Positions 10,844 to 19,285 of a DNA stretch of 64,000 nt are shown here, one piece after another. Source of the DNA: Eleusine coracana subsp. coracana (lineage: Eukaryota > Streptophyta > Magnoliopsida > Poales > Poaceae); contig CM064427.1 in assembly GCA_032690845.1 (NCBI GenBank), forward strand, positions 20,247,164 to 20,311,163, read 5' to 3'. Below the pieces are notes generated by a model. It was not told the DNA's origin and searched no databases. It saw only the letters and a list, made by a program, of their open reading frames with translations. Made by a program: the position numbers and the translations under genes. Positions within the stretch are counted from its first letter, which is position 1; each line of letters opens with the position of its first letter.

Positions 10844-11820
10844 TAAGTATCTAACCATGTTTATAAACTCCATAAGGCGCTCTATGGGCTTAAGCAAGCC
10901 CCGAGAGCATGGTATGAATTTAGCAAGATAATGAGCAAAAGGTTCGAGATGTCCATGAGGGGAGAATTGACATTCTTTCTAGGCTTTCAAGTGAAGCAAG
11001 TCAAGGAGGGCACCTTCATATGTCAAGCAAAGTACACACAAGACTTATTGAACAAATTTGACATGGACAAGGCAAAGCCCATCAAAACTCCCATGCCAAC
11101 AAATGGCCACCTCGACCTCAACAAAAAGGATGAACCCGTTGATCAAAAGGTATATCGCTCCATAATTGGCTCTTTGCTTTATCTTTGTGCATCTAGGCCC
11201 GACATCATGTTCAGTGTGTGTATGTGTGCACGTTTTCAAGCCGCTCCTATGGAGTGTCACATGGTGGTCGTTAAGAGAATATTGAGATATTTAGTTCACA
11301 CACCCAACCTTGGGCTTTTGTACCCCAAGGGCTCAAAGTTCAACCTATTAGGCTATTCCGATGCGGATTGTGCCAGGGATAAGGTAGATAGAAAGAGTAC
11401 CTTCGGGACATGCCAATCTTTGGGTAGGTCTCTAGTGTCATGGTCATCCAAGAAACAAAATTCCGTTGCACTTTCTATGGCCGAAGCGGAGTATGTTGCA
11501 GCCGATAGTTGTTGTGCACAACTACTTTGGATGAGACAAACTCTAAGGGACCATGGTTACAAATAGAGCCGTGTTCCTCTCCTATGTGATAATGAAAGTG
11601 CCATAAAGCTTGCTTATCACCCCATTGAGCATTCATGCACAAAGCATATAGACATTCGCCACCACTTCTTGAGAGATCATTCTATAAAAGGGGATATAGA
11701 AGTTAGTCATGTGCGATCCGAAGATCAACTAGCGATATATTCACCAAGCCCCTAGATGAGAAGAGATTTTGCTGCCTTAGGAGTGAACTAAATATTCTTG
11801 ACTCTAGCAATGTGATGTAG
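10844..11820 (+). pseudogene. C1 pol, second part: RT C-terminus and RNase H, catalytic YVDD region deleted
   Basis: Directly after the GACTC duplication the copia frame resumes with VYKLHKALYGLKQAPRAWYE, one base out of phase. Copia RT normally has 40 or more residues between AWYE and the FSxxM motif, including the catalytic YVDD box. Here AWYE runs straight into FSKIMSKRFEMS, so the box is gone while the frame is kept. RNase H continues (GSLLYLCASRPDIM, YSDADCARDKVDRKST, VALSMAEAEYVAA) to a TAG at 11564-11566. The rest (LLCDNESAI, TKHIDIRHHFLRDH) is open to a one-base deletion near 11730. The family's usual C-terminus ends at TAG 11818-11820. Confidence 0.93.
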
Positions 11821-12067
11821 AGAATGTGCACATCTGAATGGTGATTGTTTCATTATTGCAAAAATCATTGCTTTATGTCAAAAATCTATTATTTTTACTA
11901 TTGGTGCTAAGTTTTGATCTCTAGATCAAATCTTGTCAAAATATGGTCATTGTTATGAGATGTTGATTGTTGGCTGACCATAGGATGTCAAGATATCCTT
12001 CTGTCCATCAAAAACTATTTTGAAAATTCCCCTCCTACCTTCTTCTATTCTCTGGTCTATCTGATCT

Positions 12068-13000
12068 TCAGTGGATCGGCACTGCCGTTACCCTTATCGG
12101 CACTACCGATCAGATGTCTAACAGTGACAGCCTTCTGTCTGGGATTTTTGTCCCTCGGGCAGCCCTCATCAGCACTACCGATGCTTACCATCGGCACTGC
12201 TGATGCGGGCCTAGACCTTCTGCTTTAACCCGCACCGGCACTGCCGACGCCTAGCACCGGCACTGCCGATGTGGGGTCCAACTTTTGAAATCCACTCGGT
12301 TCCCTGACGGGACCGAGTCTTTTCTCAGTTCCTCACTTTCCTCGCCGCCTCTCTCTCCTCTCAAATCCTAACCAAAATCCTCCACTCCAAAAACTTGCTG
12401 ATCTTCGTGGAATCAAGCGGGTAGTGAATCAAATCATCTCCTAGGCCTTCCCTCCTCCATCTCCTCTCGGATTTGAAGGACTTTTTGAAGGTATTTTTTG
12501 AAAATATCCATCTTTTAAATGTTGCAATGCCACTTGTTTTTGTGTAGTTTCACTTGATAGAGATGTTCATCTAGGAGTAATTTAGTCACCCATGCAATTT
12601 GGTAAAGTTTTAGTGGCTAAAGCTCAATTTTTAGTGGATTTAGTGTTTGATCCCCCCTCGATCGGCACTGCCGATGGCCCCCACCGGCACTATCGATCGA
12701 GGGATCTAAAAACCCTAAGTGACCGTTGCAGCAGCCGGGTTGTACTGATCGGCACTGCCGATGGCTCCAACCGGCACTGCCGGTTGGGCCAACCAGAGAG
12801 CAGTTTCACTCGGGCTGCTTCCTGTTTGACCCACCGGCACTACCGGTTGGACCAACCAGAGAGCAGTTTCACTCGGGCTGCTTCCTGCTTGACCCACCGG
12901 CACTGCCGATGGTCCCCACCGACACTACCGGTTGGGCCAACCAGAGAGCATTTTCACTCGGGCTGCTTCCTGTTTAACCCACCGGCACTGCCGATGGATC
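12068..13000. repeat. Palindrome array upstream of the C1 envelope-position ORF
   Basis: About 14 copies of a CATCGGCACTGCCGATG-type palindrome, with CACCGG and GATCGG variants. Many are in pairs with centres 22 bp apart; for example, the central C bases at 12668 and 12690. The central base is C in every copy here (GGCACTGCC or close variants), the opposite of the LTR copies. Confidence 0.9.
12791..13000 (+). repeat. Three tandem 63-85 bp cassettes
   Basis: Units start at 12791, 12854 and 12939 with AACCAGAGAGCA. Each carries TTTCACTCGGGCTGCTTCCTG and ends in a CCACCGGCACTGCC palindrome. They are the expanded part of the palindrome array. Confidence 0.9.
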
Positions 13001-13047
13001 CCACCGACATGACCAATCAAAGCAAACCAGAGAGTAATTCAGTACTG

Positions 13048-13091
13048 TTTCTATTGCAATCTTTTCACACCACTTCTTCTCTCCTTGACAG
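13048..13091 (+). promoter_or_regulatory. Splice-acceptor-like tract before the envelope-position ORF
   Basis: A pyrimidine-rich run with TTTTCACACC and TTCTTCTCTCCTTGACAG ends exactly at the ATG of 13092. The second Sirevirus-like element (C2) has the same arrangement, so expression from a spliced subgenomic RNA is plausible. The donor site is unknown. Confidence 0.5.
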
Positions 13092-14735
13092 ATGGCAGGT
13101 GGCAAGCAACAGAAGCATCCAGGCACTCCTAGTGACTCGGATGAGGACTTTGATCCGGACGTCTCCCCCATTGTTCGTCGTGGTGCGGGAGGCAAGCGAG
13201 GCCGAGGCGGTGACTTCGGCCAAACCACCTCCCGTGGGGTTGGCCTTGGTCGTGGCAAGGGCAAAGGAAAGGCCCTTCCACCACAGCAGTCCTCTCCTAG
13301 TGAGGAGGAGGAAGAGTCAGAGGAGGCAGAAGAGGACGAGCAGAGTGAGCAGCAGGAGGAGGAGAGTGGTGGAGAGGGTGAGGAGTCTGAGGATGAGGTC
13401 TATCAGCCTCAGCCTGGACCTCTTCACTCCTCTGTCACTTATTAGATGTTGGCACCTCAGATATCTGATTACTTCAGGGTCCCTGTCCCTTTGTCCAGGG
13501 ATGAGATGAAGGAGTACAGGCATGCCAACCCCTGGACCCAGCCCAAGCATCCAGGGATTTCAGATGTTAGATTTTGGGACTTGACACAGGTGTCCTGGTA
13601 CCAGAACATTCTCAAGAAGACTACTCACAGAGTTGTTCCCATGAAGTGCATTGACTGGCAACGGATGGCAGCAGCTAATGATCCCACTTTTGAGCTGATC
13701 TAGGCAGAGTGTGACAGGAGAAACTTGACTGCTATCATGGGCATGCACCAACACTGGAACGATGAGATCATTACCCAGTTCTACTCTACTTTGTGGGTTG
13801 AGCATGATGAGAAAAATCAGCTGGATTCCAAGATGCACTGGACCATTGAGGGGAATAGGTTCAGTATCACCTATTTCAACTTCGCTCACATCCTTGGATT
13901 TGATGACTCAGATTATGAGAAGGTGAAGGCCACAGTGTTTGATCCTCAGAAGGACAGTGAGTGGGGTTTCATGTATGATGCTAGGTATGCTGACCCCAAG
14001 GATGGTGTTGAGTTTGGTTCATATCATGGCATGAAGCCATATTTTCGAGTTCTCAACAACATGCTCAGGGTGACATTGACTCCTAAGGTGGGGGACCACA
14101 CTCACATTCACAGCTCCACCAAGACCTTGATGTTTGCTATGAAAGAGGAAGCAGAGCCCTTCAGTGTGTTTGAGTTCATATGGACAGAGATTCTCTACAA
14201 CTCCTATACCAGTAAGGCCTCTTTGATCTATGCTCCTTACATCATGAAGATGATTCTGCGTGTTGTGGGCTATCAGTTTATTTGTGATCACAAACATCCC
14301 TCAGTCACGCCAAAGAAGTTTCCTCTGATTGCATCTCCTCCCCACAGTGGCACCCCTCCAGCTGCAGATGTGCCTCAGAGTTCTTCAGCAGCAGCAACAG
14401 TAGTGGGAGCAGCAGCTGGCACTAGTGCTGCCCCTCCCCCTCACCGTCGGTCTTTGAAGGTCTCCCGAGCCATCAGGTCTATGTTTAGCATCTGCCGGGA
14501 CACTGCAGTGACAGTTAGAGAGCAGCAGCAGGCTCTTTCTCAGATCCAAACTGATATGAGGACCCTCGCCGCCACTGCCAGTGTTGAGCTTCCACCTCCC
14601 ACTCCGTTCACTCCTCTACCGGACATGGGTACTTATGATGATCCCTGCGGTATCTACACTCAGGCTACACAGGTTGTCTAGGAGGCTCAGGATGATGATG
14701 ATGAGGACGACCACGATGCCTCCACGGATGAGTGA
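13092..14735 (+). pseudogene. C1 ORF in envelope position (function unknown)
   Basis: One frame, open from ATG 13092 to TGA 14733-14735 except for three TAG codons at 13443, 13701 and 14679. The N-terminus is Lys/Gly-rich and then strongly Glu-rich. The middle, roughly residues 160-420, is a conserved globular region (VDW-like IDWQRMAAAN, HWNDEIITQFYSTLW, ITYFNFAHILGF, VFEFIWTEILYNS, IYAPYIMKMI). The C-terminus is Ala/Ser-rich and then acidic. The C2 ORF at 48924-50603 has the same plan. Layout and the WxxxxIxxFYxxL pattern remind me of plant transposon-associated proteins, but I cannot name a family securely. I see no clear signal peptide or transmembrane helix, so a true envelope role is doubtful. 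Sireviruses are known to carry extra ORFs at this position. Confidence 0.7.
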
Positions 14736-14777
14736 GGCTTGTGGTGGTACTTTTCCTCTTTTTGGTGTTGTGATGCC

Positions 14778-15225
14778 AAAGGGGGAGAAGAAGAGATGGG
14801 GGAGTCAGTTAGTTTTCTTGTTTATTTTGTGAGTTATGAGAGTGATGGATGATTTGTACTTGTTTGCTTGTGGTTTGGGGTTTGTAAAACTCTCTATTCA
14901 TGCTTTATTAGTTATTGTGCTATTCATGTTCCATGTGATGATATATTGTTGGTTTTCTCTTTCTAGTTGCATTTGTGTGAAAATACTTGTCATGTGCATT
15001 ATCTCATGTCTTATGCTTAACTTTTGCAAATTGTCTCACGTGCACGGTGTTAGGGGGAGCTCTCACACTTTTCTTTAATATGTGCATTGTTACTCATTGA
15101 TTATTATCTCTCATATGCACACACTTAGGCGGAGCTCCACATCTCTTTTATATCACAAAATGAAATTTATTGCACATTTCTATGAAATCTAATTGTATTG
15201 TCATCAATCACCAAAAAGGGGGAGA
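14778..15225 (+). other. Reiterated polypurine tracts upstream of the C1 3' LTR
   Basis: Purine runs lie at 14778-14804 (AAAGGGGGAGAAGAAGAG), 15052-15059 (AGGGGGAG), 15127-15134 (AGGCGGAG) and 15213-15225 (AAAAAGGGGGAGA). The last abuts the LTR and is the functional tract. The others repeat its core and are followed by CTC, as in C2. No gene in this stretch. Confidence 0.8.
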
Positions 15226-15559
15226 TTGAAAGTGCATCTAGGCCCCTAATTTTATTTTGATGATTGGCGTCAATACAATTCAGAATGGACTAATGCTTTC
15301 ATTGAGTATGTGTGTAGATGACTATCTCAATTGATGAATGAAATGCATTGAAACAAAAAAAGAAGAAAAGAAGATGTCATTTGCCTCAAATTGAAAGTCC
15401 AAAATTGACTCAAGAATGAAAGATTCATGTTGTTTTTATTTATAATCTTGAGTATAGGTAAACAGTACTATTAAGAGGGGTATAACTTACAAATTTGGTA
15501 AAGTCAAATGCTCAAACTTCCCATAAATTCCTTTTTGTCGCTCTCTATTTTTACCTTCA

Positions 15560-16130
15560 TCGGCAGTACCGCTGGTCCTCACCAGCAGTGCCGATCCACT
15601 CTCCCAGAGGCGCTGTGATGCCCAGACACTTCTCTGGCTTCTGTCTTGTCATCATCGGCAGTGCCGATGGCCTCATCGGCAGTGCCGGTTGCTTCATCCA
15701 GAGAAGTGTGTTCTCTCTGGCTCTTTAGCTGTAGCTCATCGGCAGTGCCGATCACCCTGATCGGCAGTGCCGGTCGGTTCTACCAGAGAACCATGTTTTC
15801 TCCCTGGCTCTCTGACTGTAGCTCATCGGCAGTGCCGGTTGGTTCTACCAGACAACCACTTTTTTTTGTCTGGCTCAGCCTGTAGCTCGTCGGCAGTGTT
15901 GATCCCTTGATCAGCAGTGCCAGTCCCCTCTCCACAGAAACTATCAACCATCAGGCTCTCTGGATGACTACGATCGGCAGTGCTGGTCCATGTCTCCAGA
16001 AATGACTTGTCTTCTCTGTGGCTGCGTCATCGGCAGTGCCGGTGCGGGCCGAATCCTTGCCTGCAAATCTATGACAGTGTGTCAGAAACCCTACTGGCAG
16101 TGCCGATGGCTCGATCGGCAGTGCCGGTGC
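15560..16130. repeat. Palindrome array in the U3 of the C1 LTR
   Basis: About 13 copies of CATCGGCAGTGCCGATG-type palindromes, mostly in pairs 21-22 bp centre to centre. Between pairs lie second palindromes of the CCAGAGAA...TTCTCTGG type (for example near 15700, 15785 and 15850), so two palindrome classes alternate in units of about 100 bp. All copies have a central G. Three further copies of mixed orientation lie at 16757-16830, downstream of the TATA box. Confidence 0.9.
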
Positions 16131-16171
16131 GGGGTGTCCAGACAGGCCAACGACTCTTTTTGAGCCCCTTG

Positions 16172-16178
16172 TATAAAA
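16172..16178 (+). promoter_or_regulatory. TATA box of the C1 LTR
   Basis: TATAAAA, 40-50 bp downstream of the last palindrome of the array and upstream of a CT-rich region. Confidence 0.75.
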
Positions 16179-16912
16179 GGCCTTCACCCCACTTCGTGCC
16201 ACCTCTCTAGAACCCGAAAATCATTTGGCACTTTTGAGCTTCACTTTCCTCACTCTCCCTCTCCAAGTCCAAGCTTCATTCCTTGAGCTAGGGTTTGAGT
16301 GAGCCATTGATTCCTAGTGAAACGAGCATCCCTCCACTCTTGAGCATTCGATTTAATCATCTTTGTAACTTGTTCTTGTTACCCTTGGAGCTTTGCTCCT
16401 AGATGGTTAGAGGTGCCCGTAGAGCTCCCAACTTGTGTGGTGATGCCTCGGGAGTTTGTATCACCCATCCCGCAAGGGATTTGATAGTGGAGAACTCGAA
16501 CTCGATCTTTGTGGTCGCTTGAGTGAGAATAGGGTTGAAAGAGACCCGGTCCTTAGTGGACTTCTCAACGGAGACGTAGGATTCTTTATGAGCCCGAACT
16601 TCGCTAACAAATCTTGTGTCTCCGTGTGCTCTTTTATTTCCTTGTTTTATCATTTCTTATTGTTATTGTGTTTCCTTTATTCTACTGTTGTAGTCAATTA
16701 TCACATAGTAACCGCGAAACCACTTAAACCTAGATTTCATACGACTATCTGTTCACCCATCGGCACTGCCGATCTCCCATCGGCAGTGGACTCCGGTACT
16801 GCCGATCATCCTCACCGGCACTGCTGGTCAGTCTAATAAATTTGTTTAAGTCCAATTTTGCAGGTTTTTTTGATTTGCCTATTCACCCCCCCCCCCCTCT
16901 AGGCAACTTTCA

Positions 16913-18239
16913 GGTTATTATTATTTATGATTCAGGTGGCAAGCTAACTGTAGGAGGTTGTTTGTTTAAATACTTGCATCTACGACCTCGTCAACGAAGA
17001 TATGTGTCCCATCCTGTGGGCAGTAACATGGGAAGCTAGCACAAAGGTGTGAACACGGGCTGATTGCGGTAAACATCAGTGTCCTGCCCTAGGACAATAA
17101 TAAAGGATTATTTTCGGCTCATTTTTTTTATTTGATGTATTGTTTATGAAATTAATCTTCTGCAGGTTTGCTAACCACGAAATCGTGTAAGAAACGTGTA
17201 GCATATGACTAACTTGACAAATCGCCTGCCACCGATAACACGTATGGTCCTATTCGCGGCCAAATTTTCTTTTGTGAGCACGTGTAGGCCGAAAAGCATA
17301 TGCATTCACGTAAATATTGAAGCATCAAGTCATTATGCAAACCTAGAATTTCAGCTAGCATGGCACTCACATAAAAATCTATATTTGTCCACTCAAAACC
17401 GAAATCATGCAAATAAATACTTATTGGAATCATGAACAAACCCATTGTACATCCAGCAAGAATTTTTGCCATAAAGATTTCCGGTCAATACCATTTTTGG
17501 TCCGTCCGAGTCAGCACGTCGATTTGGTGTCAATCCACCTTTAAGTTTGTATGAGTACTTTCTGGAAAAGGTTGTGAAATATTAGACAACTTTGGTATTC
17601 TGGCCATTCCTTTTTGAAGCTTTTAAGACACATTTATGAGCTCATTTCCAGAGCAACATTATTCTGTCCCCAGAATCAGTTCAGCAGACAAGTAGCGACT
17701 TGCGAATTCTATATCTCGAGTTCTAGGGATTGGTTGGAAGTGTGCAAGTATGCGTTAGCAAGATGCTAAAATTATCCATAAGTCTGATACTTTACTCCTA
17801 GGGCTAAATGAAACAAAACCTGATTTTTGGACCCTTCTTCAGACCGAACACAGTGCTGTCCTCAGCAGATTTTCAGATTCTGACTTGTAACCCCTTTTTA
17901 GATGAAGTTGAGTAAGTACTCGTTGGAAAGGCATTGAAATCATCTACAACATTGATGTTCAGCGGTTTTCCAAATTCTGTACATAAGTTAGCTCAAAAAC
18001 TCTGTTTAGTGACTGTTGTACCGACAGGGCAGAACTGAACGCACTCTAAAAAAAAATTTTGGACAAGTCCACTTCTTGTTGTGGAAATTTCTTGGATAGT
18101 AATCACCATCAGTATATTTGTTTTCCTTGCTGAACTACACTTTCCTACATTTGGAGCATCCTACTTGCCCTTGACTTTGTGTTCCCTCATGATCTTATTA
18201 GATAAGAAACTAATGGTACCCTAATTCTTGCATTTCAGA
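16913..18239 (+). other. TkB leader, non-coding
   Basis: Parts resemble the leader of D (TTTGATGTATTGTTT near 17130, GCTAACCACGAAATCG near 17170). No ORF like the coiled-coil ORF of D is present. It ends in TTGCATTTCAG two bases before the gag ATG, another acceptor-like site. Confidence 0.7.
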
Positions 18240-19285
18240 ATGGCTCGTACTCACAACACCAATGAGCTTCACGGTAAACAGCCCGAGGGCTCCAGGGCTA
18301 GAGATGATGACACTCGGCAGGGGACTCCACCACCCCGACCCAACCCCATGCAGATGATGGCGCAGTTCTTCGCCACCATGATGGAAAACCAGCAGCAACA
18401 AGTGGAATTTATGCGGGAGTTGGCGCAACAAAACGCGGTAAATAGGGATGCTAGAGGCAACAATGACGGCGCACCACTAAGCAGCACAGAGCCGATGGAA
18501 GCGGAGAATTTCCTTTGCATGCTCGAGTCTAAATTTGGGCTCCTCAACTGCATGCCGGTGCAGAAGATGTTGTATGCGGCACAGCAGCTGCATGGTGCAG
18601 CGGGGGCATGGTGGGCCAACCATGTTGCTTCAGTTGGAGAAAACTAACAGATTACTTGGGACGAGATCAAGACAGCGTTCCGTGCCCACTACATTCCTGC
18701 AGGGCTCATCCGTAGAAAGGCACGGGAGTTCACGGCACTGAAACAAGGCAACCGCGGCGTCGAAGAATATTGCAAGGAGTTCAACCATTTGGCGCTCTAT
18801 GCTCCGGAATAGGTGGACACCCCCGCCAAGTGGAAGGACCATTTCTTGGAGGGGCTAAGCGCAGAGCTGCAGGACCACCTCAACCTTAACATGGGCAGCA
18901 CATTCACTGAGTTCGTTAACAATGCTATCATCACAGAAGATGGGTATCGTAAGGTGATGGCAGAGCGGAAGAGGTCCGCTAGTGCTATGGGGCCATCCAG
19001 TGGACCCCCACAGAAGTATCGCATGGTGTACATGGATCCCTCGGGGCAGAGTATCATTCCACCCCAGTGACAGTACCCTTCCTACACCCACCTCAGCAGG
19101 TGCAGCAGCAAACGTAGGCACCGCATCCACAGCAGGACCAAGGAGGATATCGCCCGCCACAGCAGCAGAGCACCCAGACAGGATCCTGCCCCTGCTACAA
19201 CTGTGGCCGTGCTGGACACTTCTTTAGGGAGTGTCGTTACCACAAGAGGAATGCTAGCCAGAACCCACCAAGAGACACCAACAAC
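18240..19285 (+). pseudogene. TkB gag remnant
   Basis: Starts at ATG 18240 (MARTHNTNELHG). It shows the gag core (MEAENFLCMLESKF, QITWDEIKTAF, YCKEFNHLALYAPE, KWKDHFLEGL) with stops at 18645 (TAA), 18807-18812 (TAG) and 19068 (TGA). A frameshift between 19070 and 19193 leads to the zinc knuckle CYNCGRAGHFFREC at 19193-19234. The Gln-rich stretch before the knuckle is typical of the lineage. Non-functional. Confidence 0.88.

Larger units (their letters stand above)
11821..13091 (+). other. C1 spacer between pol and the envelope-position ORF
   Basis: No credible protein. A long open frame at 12592-13509 exists only because the palindrome repeats lack stops. The segment holds the palindrome array at 12068-13000 and ends in a pyrimidine-rich splice-acceptor-like stretch. 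Confidence 0.75.
1..16912 (+). mobile_element. Sirevirus-like Ty1/copia retrotransposon C1 (5' end outside window)
   Basis: The order integrase, reverse transcriptase, RNase H is that of Ty1/copia pol. It is followed by a long spacer, an extra ORF in envelope position, repeated purine tracts and a 1.69-kb 3' LTR that begins TGAAAGTGCATCTAGGCC and ends CTCTAGGCAACTTTCA. That layout and the LTR start are typical of grass Sireviruses. The element is interrupted from 1327 to 10838 (plus one copy of the GACTC duplication) by solo LTR S. Its 5' LTR and gag lie left of the window. The 5 bases after the LTR, GGTTA (16913-16917), should be its target duplication in host element TkB, but the left copy is not visible. 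Several stops and indels show it is dead. Confidence 0.9.
15227..16912 (+). repeat. 3' LTR of C1
   Basis: It begins TGAAAGTGCATC and ends GCAACTTTCA, with inverted ends TGAAAGT/ACTTTCA. It holds the U3 palindrome array, a TATA box (16172-16178), and near the end a run of 12 C residues followed by TCTAGGCAAC, a known feature of this LTR type. Length 1686 bp. Confidence 0.93.

Noticed and set aside
10889..10899. Another copy of the shared LTR 15-mer (AAGCAAGCCCCGAGAGC)
   Set aside because: It is the coding sequence for the conserved copia motif KQAPRA; the resemblance is coincidental.
12068..13000. Regularly spaced repeats resembling a CRISPR array
   Set aside because: Repeats are short variable palindromes with irregular spacers that are themselves repeated, in a plant retroelement; no cas genes.
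12592..13509. 305-codon open frame
   Set aside because: It consists mainly of palindrome repeats translated in one frame, crosses into the true ORF in another frame, and has no family-like motif.
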